Assembly (NCBI GenBank): GCA_958510825.1 | Contig: OY294045.1 | Location: 10,777,916-10,841,915, forward strand | DNA length: 64,000 bases | Direction of reading: 5' to 3' | DNA from: Brachypterus glaber | Taxonomy: Eukaryota > Arthropoda > Insecta > Coleoptera > Kateretidae | Shown here: positions 54,638 through 64,000 of the stretch, piece by piece | How positions within the stretch are numbered: position 1 is the first letter of the stretch | Layout: the number at the start of each line of letters is the position of its first letter | Made by a program: the position numbers and the translations under genes | Notes under the pieces: generated by a model | Told to the model about the DNA's origin: nothing | Databases searched by the model: none | Seen by the model: only the letters and a program-made list of their open reading frames with translations

Positions 54638-55429
54638 TTTTTGGTTTGGACTTTTTCCAAACGAAATTTCAAGTCTATAGGTTAATGTGTTTTTAAGTTA
54701 TCGTGCTTACAAGATTTCCCGAACACACCCACCGACCAACCGGCAGAACCATCGACCAACAATTTGTTCTGCTCAAAATTGATTTTAATCGGCATAAAAC
54801 GTCATAAACACAAAAATACGCAAACGAAAATTATGAAAATTTTCCAAAAATAAAAAAAAAATGGGAAAGCAATAACCATAAAAATACATAAATAACCTTG
54901 ACTAAACTATTTGGAGAAACTTACCCATTCTTCCCTTAATTTTCCCCACTTTTTCTTGGTTTGTATTTTTTTTTAAGAGGGCCTTGGTTTACGTTAACGT
55001 TGGTTTGACGTCTGTTTGGTGTTTTTTTTTTGTAAAATAATGTTTTTTATTTAAAATAACATATTAAAAAACGGTCAGCGCATGCGCGTGCCCATGCGCA
55101 ATTTATCCAAATGCGGCATAAAGAGCTGCACATAAGCGCTCCTAGAATATTTGGAACATAACCTATAAAAAATATTTCTTCTATGCATGCGCCTTCGCCA
55201 AATTTACAAAAAAATATAACGGTTCCACGGGTTTACAGTATGCATTCCAAACGTACTATACCTTTTCATCGACTAGAGCATTTCTTAAAAATGTTATATA
55301 TTTTTTATTATATCACTTCTATCTAGTGTCATGCCATCCTTAATTATAAAGTAGGAACTTCATTTGTCAATAGCAGCGTTTCCAAAATATTACATAAGAG
55401 TTCACGTGTAAAAGTTTCTATGCCACGAA
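54638..55429. other. No gene; repeat-like
   Basis: AAGTTATCGTGCTTACAAGA followed by CACACCCACCGACCAACC at 54697-54745 resembles the degenerate microsatellite side of Helentron-type repeats. A GC word GCGCATGCGCGTGCCCATGC at 55079 is NRF-1-like but isolated. GCGCCTTCGCCAAATTT at 55190 recurs in the SINE body. Confidence 0.3.
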
Positions 55430-55515
55430 TACTGCTTTCTAAGTAAGGATCGGCGTAAACTCAGTTATGACTCATCAACGTTAAAAATAAACACAGAAAT
55501 ATAGGCTTACGGAAT
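55430..55515 (-). repeat. Repeat D, partial reversed copy
   Basis: GGCGTAAACTCAGTTATGAC, TCATCAACGTTAAAAATAAA and AGGCTTACGGAATAATTT match the 3' part of repeat D (50270-50335 and 57290-57367) in reverse. Confidence 0.65.
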
Positions 55516-56908
55516 AATTTAAAAAGTCCAAACCTTTTCTAAGGTAATTTTTTTTGTGTTTTATACCTGGTCCGATCTTTTCTAATTTACGATAAATATG
55601 CACGAATAAGGGTAAGTGTACATTTTTGTCATAGTTACTCGGCGTTAAAATATAGTACCTATTTGTTAAGAAATTCAACGTTTCGTACTATAACTCGAGA
55701 TAAAAATTAAAAATTAAATTTATCGGAAAACTTATGTGATGGATTTTTTCTATATTTTTCTGATAATCAGTACTACTATAGCTACAAAAATCAGTAATTA
55801 GTTTTCAAAAGGGAAAATCAGTGTTGACCTGTGTTATTTAAATGCATTGTAATTTAATTAATAATAAGCGCTGAGATGTCACCACCTGTTCCCATTCCAT
55901 GACAAGAGGGAGAATATAATATTTAGCTATACATGCGCCTACATAAGTTTTGCAAAAAAAAAAATACGTACTTATTATAAATATAAAGATACCCAGTTAA
56001 TTGTATATTAAAGCGGCTCGTTTTCTAAACATGTACTCGTGCCCTAAAAACGTGTTATGAAACGAGTGCTTTATACAATTTTTTCTATTTTGCTCTAAAA
56101 TTTAAAAAAACTTACATTTAAATTGATGACTGATTTATGGATTTTTGTTTTGGATTGGCATTACAATTTACACCATGTTTAAAATTTTAAGAACAAATGA
56201 TATTTTGATATATTTTAAAGTCATCTCTTCTCTTTTTAACCAAGCCACAATTTTAACATGGTAAAAATAATCTAAACACAAAATTTTGTAGAAAATTCAA
56301 CTTTAAAGCGACATTGGAATTTTCACGGAAAACGTCAAGCGATAGGCCAGGTCTGTTGCCAACCCAAAAGAACAAAAAGTACAGACCTCTTATGGGCCTA
56401 TAAGAACACGCAAAATGCGTGTAATTATGAGCTTATAAGATTCGCAAAATAGAAAAAAATCCTTAAAATATTATTTGAGACATCTCGAACAAAAACCTAC
56501 CCTAGTCCCTGTATAGTACTGGGAAAATATTGTGACGTCTACAACAGATTTTTTAGTAAAATTCCAGTGCAAATAAAAACATAAAAAAAAACGAATAAAA
56601 TGTTATTCTCTTTAATATCAATACATATAAAACTTTATGAGGAGAAAATAAACCTAAATGGGCACTTGGCATTAAGGAAAACTTTCTATGATGAATCTGT
56701 TTATTTGTTTGTTCTTTTGTTACTTCTGAAACTAAGCCTTGTACAGAAAATAACAAGGTGTGAGTAACAAATACAAACAAATATAATAAATTCTTGACAT
56801 GCCTTTTAGGCGTTGCCTAATCCTAATCCTATAATGGAAACTCGTGTAATCAAGGTGATCTCTCATTATAAGCCGTGATTCTGGCTTTTATACCATATTT
56901 CATCGTGT
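55516..56908. other. No gene supported
   Basis: AT-rich with 65- and 75-aa frames of no recognisable content. GGTAATTTTTTTTGTGTT and a GTCCAAACC word occur at the left edge. Confidence 0.35.
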
Positions 56909-56964
56909 TACTTTCTTAACCTCGTATCTCCAAAATATCAATTTTCGGTTCCTTTGCATAGGTG

Positions 56965-57148
56965 CCGCGTCGATGCTAGCGTTGACGCGAGTTTTTAAAT
57001 ATTTACATTTTTATTTCTTTTTATCTTGATTTTTTTTAATGATTCCATTTAAACGAGTAAGGTGGGAAAAAAAGTTATCGATAAATAAAAATAATAAACT
57101 TTCGTATTCTTAAAAGATAAAAATCGAACGTCGGTTTTTTCTTTGAAA

Positions 57149-57202
<54 letters not shown>

Positions 57203-57355
57203 TTATAGTTAATGTATAGTCAATATTGTTGTGTGTAACAAATTAGTCGTCAAATGTTTCGATTTAGTGACCTTTATAAAAAAATTCCTCATAATTCGGC
57301 AAAATTATTCCGTAAGCCTGTGTTTATTTTCAACGTTGATGAGTCATAACTGAGT
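56965..57355 (+). repeat. Dispersed repeat D, copy 2
   Basis: Matches 49985-50335 from GCCGCGTCGATGCTAGCGTT to AACGTTGATGAGTCATAACT, with an (AT)n expansion at 57152-57196 where copy 1 has only CACCGATGTATAG. Confidence 0.8.
57152..57196. repeat. (AT)n microsatellite
   Basis: About 22 AT units inside repeat D copy 2. Confidence 0.9.
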
Positions 57356-57364
57356 TTACGCCGA

Positions 57365-57405
57365 CTACTGGTGATAAGTTATCAGTTATCACTGATAACT
57401 TATGT
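57365..57405. repeat. Perfect small palindrome
   Basis: GATAAGTTATCAGTTATCAC followed by TGATAACTTAT: nested TGATAACT/AGTTATCA words, able to form a hairpin. Confidence 0.6.
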
Positions 57406-57738
57406 TTCATTCACTAAACTAACTAAGAATCTAACCAATGAAAGAAAAGTTTCAAATAATAACATTTCATTGGTCAATTGCCTAGTTAGTTTATTGTTAA
57501 TGATTGGGTAAACCATCCATTATACAAATTCCAATTTTTAATTTCAATTAGTTTATAAAAGTTTCTGTGAGTTACCATTCATTATGTAGAGAGTTAATTA
57601 GTGCAAGGAACCGAAAATCAATATTTTGGAGGTACAAGGTTGAGAAAGTAACACCACTGTTTCTTAGTGGGCCATTCCAGGACCAAATAAATTAAAAATT
57701 TAAACTTGGTTTGGTAACCCAACAATAAAATATTAGAT

Positions 57739-58085
57739 AGTAGATGGCTGGATTAGGGTTATTTATATTAAAAAACGTTTTTTACTAAAACTGCCGACGT
57801 TTCGTTGGCTTTATTCCAATTTCTTCAAAAGGCACAAGTAAGTTACGTTTTCTTCGTTAAAATATAACAATTAAGGATTGAAATAATAAATATATAATAC
57901 ATAATAGGTATTCGAAATACAAGAAAATAAATAAACATGTGTAGATAAAAAATTTCAAGTCGTGTACCAGTGCTATACAAACGTATACTACCTTTTGAAG
58001 AAGTTGGAATAAAGCCAACGAAACGTCGGCAGTTTTAGTAAAAAAACGTTTTTTAATATAAATAACCCTAATCCAGCCATCTACT
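57739..58085. mobile_element. Penelope-type terminus with ~85-bp inverted arms
   Basis: AGTAGATGGCTGGATTAGGG ... CCGACGTTTCGTTGGCTTTA (57739-57826) is mirrored at 57996-58085 (GGAATAAAGCCAACGAAACG ... CCAGCCATCTACT). Both arms contain the 'gaagaag ... aacgaaacgtcgg' signature. The ~170-bp centre is non-coding. It looks like a Penelope-like end reduced to a foldback, and lies in or next to the Gypsy leader region. Confidence 0.6.
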
Positions 58086-58427
58086 AACTAAATTGAAAAT
58101 TTTCAAGGAAAATAATAAATTTATAAGGTCAATTCATAAAAACTTATTTTTTTAATAATATACTGGCACTAAATTCCTACAAAATGACCCTGGTCAGCCA
58201 AGTTAATGGTTTGTTCAGCCAAGGTAATGATTTGGCGAGAAACACCTTGTTAACTTTAGAGTGTACCGCGTTTTCCTGTCTAGAATAAGTAAAAACTAAA
58301 AAATTATCAGGCGCTGCCCTGGTTACTTATTATAGAAAAGAAAATGTACGGTTGCGATCGGCTAACTGGCATCAGTACGGGCACAGGGGTTCATGGATTA
58401 AAAATTATGATAATAAGCTTAGTTTAA
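58086..58427 (-). other. Likely 5' leader of a second Gypsy element copy (non-coding)
   Basis: On the minus strand this follows the primer-binding site at 58428-58441. No gag frame is visible before the Penelope insertion at 58085. It is identified as leader only by position, so it is inference. Confidence 0.35.
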
Positions 58428-58441
58428 CACCTTGGGCGCCA
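58428..58441 (-). promoter_or_regulatory. Retrotransposon primer-binding site
   Basis: The minus strand reads TGGCGCCCAAGGTG. TGGCGCCCAA is the start of the lysine-tRNA-type primer-binding site of many insect Gypsy elements. It lies 6 bp beyond the LTR end (58448), the expected position for the 5' LTR of an element. Here it is on the side away from the pol gene at 61319-64000, so it belongs to a second internal region. Confidence 0.7.
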
Positions 58442-58447
58442 GAATCT

Positions 58448-60483
58448 TGTAAACATACATGTGCTTGGCAGTTTATGTGTTAAGATTCAAACACATAAAA
58501 AATAATGTACTAGAATATTAATTATCTTTTACAGCATGTATAAACCTGAAAAATAACTATGATTTGAATAGATTTGTATATCTTGTGTTGATTATAATTT
58601 AAACAAAAACTCAAATATGTGCTGTTACAATGTTTATTTAAAATGACAAGTAGACAACTTTAAATAATCATATTAATTAAAACAAAATTATAAATTACCA
58701 AAAGTATGGTGAAAAGACCCCATTGCGAAATATAAAAAAAAAATGTGGTGAACTACCCTATTGCAAAAATGTTAAAATATGTATACCAAAATTATTATGG
58801 TGAATAACCTAAATAAAAACAGTAATATAAGGTATGTGTTAATAAGTGAAAAATAGTAATCAAGGCGTACGGCCCAAAGTTGCAACTTTGTTTACAAACC
58901 AACCTAGAATATTCATAATAAAATAGAGCACCTTAATAAATATTAAAATTTGAGAACTTGGATATTTTACCAAAAATAAATATAGTAAACCGCATTTTCA
59001 TTATTTACACTAAAACTATAAAAACCTGTTAATTAAAGTTGTCCCTGGAACGACCAAATACGTTGTCCCACTCCCTGATGATGTACGTCACTGTGCAGAA
59101 CATTTCCTTGTCCTTGCCTTGAGAACTCCTTACAAATTTGAACACGTTTGAAACTCAAACGCTTGAGGATCCATTGAAACGTTTGTAAACCTCTTGGCTT
59201 AAAAACGGTACTGCAATTTACTGAACATCTTGAAAAATCTTGAAAACTCTTGAAAACTAATGTGGAAAATTGAAGAACACCTCAATGAAAATTGAAGTTA
59301 AAGTTGAAATGGAAAGCTTCGCCATCGATACTCGTAAAATTTGAGATAACGGTAACGTTGTAAAATATAAAAGCTTCACCAACAATATTCATAAAATTTG
59401 GGATAGAGGTATCGTCAAAACATTCGAAGAACGTTAGAACAGAAATGGAAAAGCTTCACCAACAATCCAGTCCAAAACTGAATTAATTGGAGCAGTAAGT
59501 GCTGAATACTAGAATACTCTGCAGCCTGAAGCCTTCATCTGTACGCCTCTAATGAAAATAAAGAAAACAACGTGTTAAACACTTGTAACTTAGGTAACCA
59601 AAAAGCGACTTACTTTGAAAGATGAATATTGTGGAATTTCCATTAAAACTGCTTGAACTAATTACGTAGGATTATACTACACTTCATTACAAACTTATTG
59701 CAACATTTTTACACAAACATAAACCACGGATGGTTTCACAAAAATCAGATTCTGATTTTACGACCTGAACGCCATTGCTTGTCGTTTTGAAAAAGAACGC
59801 CTCTCCCTTCAACTCCGGCAAGGTACAAAACTCCCCCCGTGGCGAAACTTGGAACTACGAACAACAAATCGATTTTGAGGGTAGGCAACACAAAAAACAT
59901 CTATTCATAATCCCAATATTACTTGAAAATAAAGAAAAAGAATACTCTAAATAAGTTTAAAATGCCTAGCCATACATCTAACAATCGTTTCATATGGTTT
60001 AAGAAATGATACGACGAAAATAAACCAACTTGAAGTCATCAGCTGACCATGCAATGCATACTGTATACCTGAATGCGGGTAGAAGTAAAACTAACCTCAA
60101 AATTAGGTAAACAATCTTTGATAATGATTTTATCCGACTTCCAGAAGCTTTAGCTGTGATTAAAAAGGTAAGACTAGCTGAAAAACATCAGTAGCTAACT
60201 CAAGTACTGAATGTAGTAGATTACTAGACGTTTGTTATTATATTTTAGGCTATCAAAAGTAAACACCAAAAATAAGACAAATTCTGTAATAAAAGAAAAA
60301 TGACCCAGCAAATGGAATCAAGGACCATCGCAAGACTTCCACAAGACCATACAATAAGTCTGTACTCAATCTTATATGTGCAAATAGAAAGAAATACTAA
60401 CTTCTGAAAAAATGGTAACATCGTATGATTACGTGACACAGATCAGGTAATCTTTAAAAACAGTGGCAGTCATAACTGCTACA
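58448..60483 (-). repeat. Long terminal repeat of a Ty3/Gypsy element
   Basis: On the minus strand the LTR starts TGTAGCAGTTATGACTGCCA at 60483, directly after the polypurine tract, and ends ...ATGTATGTTTACA at 58448, directly before the primer-binding site; TGTA...TACA are the inverted ends. At 2,036 bp it is long for a Gypsy LTR. An AATAAA (TTTATTT on plus, about 58633) is a candidate polyadenylation signal. A degenerate 60-80-bp repeat with AAAGCTTCACCAACAAT lies at 59305-59465. The open frame at 60245-60439 is inside the LTR and is not considered real. The other LTR of the pol-bearing element is outside the window, so LTR identity could not be checked. Confidence 0.65.
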
Positions 60484-60497
60484 CAGCCCTCCTCCGA
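60484..60497 (-). promoter_or_regulatory. Polypurine tract
   Basis: The minus strand reads TCGGAGGAGGGCTG immediately before the LTR start TGTAGC. This is the plus-strand primer for retroelement DNA synthesis and fixes the LTR boundary. Confidence 0.65.
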
Positions 60498-61318
60498 ATA
60501 AATAAAAAATATTTATTCCCAAAAATATTTTTTAACCCAGAGTATAAACTCCAATAGTTAACCCTAAATAGAACATTACAATATCACAAAGAATAACCCC
60601 GTAACCAAAAAAAATTACTCCTAACTTATGCTACTAGCATATTCTGATTCTGTAACCAAAAACTATTAAATTTACTTATTATTTATTGTAGCTTTAATCC
60701 CCTTTCCGAATATATACAAAAATAAAAATATTTATTTATTTTTCATTGCATTTCTATCCAATTTTTATGAATCAATATTGAATCAATGTTTATTGAACTT
60801 GTTATTGAATGCATTTTTATTGAATTTTTAGTTAAGCCTGATATCTACGCGTACCACACGCCTATTTACTAGGGACAAATCCATGAATTGACAAAATCGA
60901 GTTATAGTTACACAATCGGGAAGTTACATAATCGGGAAAATTCTTATTAACTAAAATTCAACAACAATGACTTTTTAATATCAATAATCCTTATTATTGA
61001 CACTAAGTCCAAAAACTTTTTAGTCCATAGTTTTGACCGTTATTAACCTTTTAATTTTTCAGGTATTCTAATCAAGATCTCAATCAAAACTGAAGAACAC
61101 TCACTCTACACCCATCTACTAAAATGTCGCAGCAATCAGTTCTAGACCTGATCCCTCGAGCATCAAAGAAAATATTTTTTTTTTTTTTACAATATTTGAC
61201 TTTATTTTATTTAAAATAAAATTTAACTATTTACACTTGACTTTTACTCACTCTTAGCTAATATTTACAATTAACGGTTTTATTTTTCTTTCTGAAATTT
61301 AAAAACTCATGCATGCAG
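60498..61318 (-). other. 3' untranslated internal region of the Gypsy element
   Basis: About 820 bp between the pol stop and the polypurine tract with no long frame, so no env gene is present. A run of about 13 T (61171-61190 on plus, A-run on minus) lies inside it. Confidence 0.6.
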
Positions 61319-64000
61319 TTATCCGACGGATACATCACTATTCGAACCCAAATATTTCTTAAGATCTTTAACGTGCCAGTCTCCAATGGATTGACCGTTT
61401 TTATCCTGTAACACATAAACCAAATTTGACTTTTTACCTATTATCTTACATAACACGTACTTAGGCGCTAATTTTGACGCAAAATAATTTACTGCGCTGG
61501 AAAGAACTTTATTTCTTTTCCATACCTTCTCACCTATCGTGAACGTTACGTCACGCTTTCTAAGGTTATAGGCTCTTCTATTTCGCTCGTATGCTTCATG
61601 CAATTTAGTTTTTACATCCGCAAAAATGTCTTTTAACCCAACTAAATCCTTAAAATACATTTCCCGAGAATCCGGTTCCAACTCAACGTCTTGAGTGGAC
61701 GAAACTTTGCCATAGTAAGCCCCTGTTAAAGGTACGATTCTTCCAAAATTGAGAAACGCCGGCGAATGTCCGTGGACCTCATTAACTGCGGTACGAAGCG
61801 CAAGACCTATTTTACCTATATTTTTATCCCATTCCCGGTGATTTTCTTTTATATAAGACCTTATCGCCGTTTCTACCGTTCGATTCTGTCTTTCTGTAGG
61901 ATTTACTTGTGAATGAAATTTGGCATTGTACCAGATTTTTTGAACTTGATAGTCGTCCGCAAGCTTTTTGAAAGCTTTCCCAGCAAACTGAGTACCATTA
62001 TCGACAATAATGTACTGCGGTACGCCATATATTAAGAACACCTGATTTTCTATAAATTTTATTACACCTTGAGCAGTAGCTGTTTTCAAAGGTTGTAAAA
62101 GTGTATATTTTGTGAACCAATCAGATACTACTAATAAATAACAAAACCCTCCATTCGATCTAGGTAATGGACCTATAAAATCTGTTGAAATACACTGCCA
62201 AGGGAAACTAATATTCTTTTCTTTACCCATCAACCCATGACGTGCATAATTCGGAACCTTTTGTTCAGCGCAAATTTTACAACACTTAACATATTTCAAA
62301 ATATCTGATCTCATACGTGGCCAAAAATATTCTTGTGATACCCTATTAAAAGTTTTATAAAAACCCATGTGAGCTGCTAAAGGATCATCATGACATTCTT
62401 TCATAACAAGCACCCTACAGAGTCTCGGAACCAACAACTTCCACTCTTTAATATTCGTTTTAATACCTAAATTAGAACGATCAAATTTATATATTTTATC
62501 TTCTACAATTCTATACTCTTTATATTGATTTGGACTCTTCAATATCTTTTCTCTTAATGAAACATAGTACTCATCTTTACCATACTGTTCCGAATCAAAT
62601 GATATTAAATTAACTGACGGAAATACTGGTTTTTCTGGTTCAACTTCTTCAAAAGCCCTACTTAATGCATCTGGAACTACTTGTAAACTACCCTTACGAT
62701 ATGTAATATTCATGTCATACTGTTGGAGTTTAACCGCCCATCTAGCAATTCTTCCTGTCGGGTCTTTAAAATTTGCTAAATACTTTAAACTAGAATGGTC
62801 TGTTATAACATTAAACCTAACTCCTTCAATATATCCCCTGAAACGATCAATCGCGAATAAAAGAGCTAAACATTCTTTTTCACCGGTGCTAAAATTTCTT
62901 TCTGATCTTGAGAGAGTTCTTGAGGCGTATGCAATAACCTTTTCCTTTCCCTCCTGAACCTGTGTTAACACTGCTCCCAAACCTACATTACTAGCGTCAC
63001 ATTGTATGGTGAAAACAAGGTCGTACCTAGCACTGGTTAAAACCGGAGCTGAAACAAGAGCTTCTTTTATTTTAGCAAACGCGACTTCAGCTTCATTATT
63101 CCATTTAATTGGTTGTTTCTTTCCTAAACCTTTCAGCAAAGCATTAAGTGGTGCTACTAACGTTGCAAAATTTTTTACAAACCGTCTGTACCATGAACAT
63201 AACCCTATAAACCGTTTAATCTCTGTAGTTGTACTAGGACGTTTATAATTTAACATATCCTGTACTTTTTCTATATCTGTGCGTAACCCTTCTCTATCCA
63301 AAACAAAACCCAAATACTTTAATGATTTTCTAAAAAATTTACACTTATCAAAATTTATTGTAAGATTAGCTTCTTTTAAAATACGATAAACCTCTTTTAG
63401 CAGACGTATATGTTCTTCAAAACTAGATGATACTATTATTATGTCATCTAAATATACAAAAATATATGGTTCAAAGGCAGCACCAAACAATTTATCCATC
63501 AATCGTTGTTGCCTTTGCGCCGCGTTAGCCAACCCAAAACACATACGATTAAAGTGAAATAGACCATAGCCAGGTACAGTGAAAGCGCATTTTTCCTTTG
63601 ACCTTTCAGTCAGTGGAATCTGCCAAAAAGCTTTTTTCAGATCGATTGTAGAAATATATCTCGCCTTACCAAGCATACTTAAAATTCTATCAATTTTTGG
63701 TAATGGATAAGAATCCTTCTTTGTTTGAGCATTTAATTTTCTACCATCGAAACAAAGCCTATGCGATCCATCAGATTTTTTCACTAACAATACCGGACTA
63801 TTATAATCGCTATTCGAAGGAGAGACTACCCCTTGTGCTAACATATCTTTTAATTCTTTAACTAAAATTTCTTGCATATACGGAGACATTTGGTATTGTC
63901 GCATTTTAAAAGGTTTGTTATCCCCAGTATCAATATCATGTTTCATTATATGAGTACACCCTAACTTATCTTTTTTTAGTTCTTTGAACAAATCTTTAAC
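61319..64000 (-). CDS. pol: Ty3/Gypsy Pol polyprotein: RT, RNase H and integrase (5' end outside window)
   Basis: The frame is open to the window edge; the first codons seen (VKDLF) are internal, so the start and the gag/protease part lie outside. Residue numbers count from the Phe-Lys-Glu near the edge. RT: STIDLKKAFWQ with Asp 117, then FVYLDDII with Asp 182-183; the usual Pro-Phe-x-Phe-Gln-Arg motif is NAAQRQQRLMD. RNase H: CDAS (Asp 332), KECLAL (Glu 373), TDHSSLKYL (Asp 398), DALSR. Integrase: zinc-binding H534, H541, C571, C574; catalytic D604 (STDFIG), D664 (VDNGTQF), E700 (NPTERQNR), a D,D-35-E spacing. The C-terminus has a GPY/F-like KLAPKYVLCKIIG; no chromodomain is seen. All catalytic residues are present and there is no stop or frameshift in 2.68 kb, so the element may be young. 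It converts element RNA to DNA and inserts it. Overlapping plus-strand frames at 62712 and 63006 are shadows. Confidence 0.97.
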   Translation of the reverse strand, partial: VKDLFKELKKDKLGCTHIMKHDIDTGDNKPFKMRQYQMSPYMQEILVKELKDMLAQGVVSPSNSDYNSPVLLVKKSDGSHRLCFDGRKLNAQTKKDSYPLPKIDRILSMLGKARYISTIDLKKAFWQIPLTERSKEKCAFTVPGYGLFHFNRMCFGLANAAQRQQRLMDKLFGAAFEPYIFVYLDDIIIVSSSFEEHIRLLKEVYRILKEANLTINFDKCKFFRKSLKYLGFVLDREGLRTDIEKVQDMLNYKRPSTTTEIKRFIGLCSWYRRFVKNFATLVAPLNALLKGLGKKQPIKWNNEAEVAFAKIKEALVSAPVLTSARYDLVFTIQCDASNVGLGAVLTQVQEGKEKVIAYASRTLSRSERNFSTGEKECLALLFAIDRFRGYIEGVRFNVITDHSSLKYLANFKDPTGRIARWAVKLQQYDMNITYRKGSLQVVPDALSRAFEEVEPEKPVFPSVNLISFDSEQYGKDEYYVSLREKILKSPNQYKEYRIVEDKIYKFDRSNLGIKTNIKEWKLLVPRLCRVLVMKECHDDPLAAHMGFYKTFNRVSQEYFWPRMRSDILKYVKCCKICAEQKVPNYARHGLMGKEKNISFPWQCISTDFIGPLPRSNGGFCYLLVVSDWFTKYTLLQPLKTATAQGVIKFIENQVFLIYGVPQYIIVDNGTQFAGKAFKKLADDYQVQKIWYNAKFHSQVNPTERQNRTVETAIRSYIKENHREWDKNIGKIGLALRTAVNEVHGHSPAFLNFGRIVPLTGAYYGKVSSTQDVELEPDSREMYFKDLVGLKDIFADVKTKLHEAYERNRRAYNLRKRDVTFTIGEKVWKRNKVLSSAVNYFASKLAPKYVLCKIIGKKSNLVYVLQDKNGQSIGDWHVKDLKKYLGSNSDVSVG

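Larger units (their letters stand above)
56909..57651. mobile_element. Inverted-repeat element split by repeat D
   Basis: GTTACTTTCTTAACCTCGTA ... TCAATTTTCGGTTCCTTTGCA (56909-56961) pairs with TGCAAGGAACCGAAAATCAA ... GGTTGAGAAAGTAAC (57602-57651). Repeat D (56965-57355) lies just inside the left arm. The right interior has CTAACTAAGAATCTAACCAA / TTGGTCAATTGCCTAGTTAG as a second inverted pair (about 57420-57495). Confidence 0.55.

Noticed and set aside
55079..55110. NRF-1-like GCGCATGCGCGTGCCCATGC promoter element
   Set aside because: Single site, does not fully fit the consensus, and no gene is seen next to it.
62712..63248. Plus-strand frames of 80-81 aa opposite the Gypsy pol gene
   Set aside because: Antisense shadows of an intact, clearly coding minus-strand frame.

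Overview
This is a 64 kb stretch of very AT-rich eukaryotic DNA that looks like an insect or other arthropod genome. I cannot name the species. The evidence is the mix of mobile elements: Penelope-like retroelements, a Ty3/Gypsy element, a LINE tail, tRNA-derived SINEs, Helentron-like elements carrying a GACA microsatellite, and many Tc1/mariner- and pogo-style inverted-repeat elements with TA at their ends. I found no convincing single-copy host gene, no rRNA and no functional tRNA. Almost every short open frame is chance or a fragment of a transposon.

Layout. 0-5.2 kb: nested insertions (an inverted-repeat element hosting a Penelope-like element and a SINE), a GC-richer interspersed repeat with a TAC tail, and an inverted-repeat element full of one reiterated word. 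5.9-17 kb: long-palindrome elements, a pogo-like transposase remnant (6.9-7.7 kb), SINE pieces, a mariner-type MITE family in three copies, and a 137-bp minisatellite (13.6-14.3 kb). 18-36 kb: several families present as inverted or direct pairs. These include two copies of a roughly 1.9-kb element with about 400-bp terminal inverted repeats, 4-bp target duplications and a small Cys-rich reading frame (22.8-24.8 and 33.4-35.2 kb). There are also three copies of a repeat with a THAP-like peptide, one pair forming a recent 1.19-kb tandem duplication (30.2-32.6 kb), a pair of repeats with a short peptide resembling part of a tyrosine recombinase, and a LINE C-terminus (29.3 kb). 35-47 kb: TIR elements packed with reiterated short words, a 1.5-kb palindrome, a second TAC-tailed repeat and the second Helentron-like copy. 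47-58 kb: two compact Penelope-type ends, two adjacent 720-bp near-perfect palindromes, a 2.85-kb satellite array with a dimeric higher-order structure, and a dispersed 350-bp repeat. 58-64 kb: a Ty3/Gypsy retrotransposon on the minus strand, with intact RT, RNase H and integrase running off the window edge, a polypurine tract and a long LTR. A primer-binding site lies on the far side of that LTR, suggesting tandem elements sharing one LTR.

The coding parts do not form a pathway; they are independent transposons at different stages of decay. The Gypsy pol is the only long intact frame. The most unusual items are the 4-bp-TSD element pair with its Cys-rich frame, the word-reiterated TIR elements, the inverted Penelope copy, the dimeric satellite, and the LTR with a primer-binding site on its outer side. 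All boundaries were read by eye and should be taken as accurate to a few bases at best where exact motifs are quoted, and to tens of bases elsewhere.
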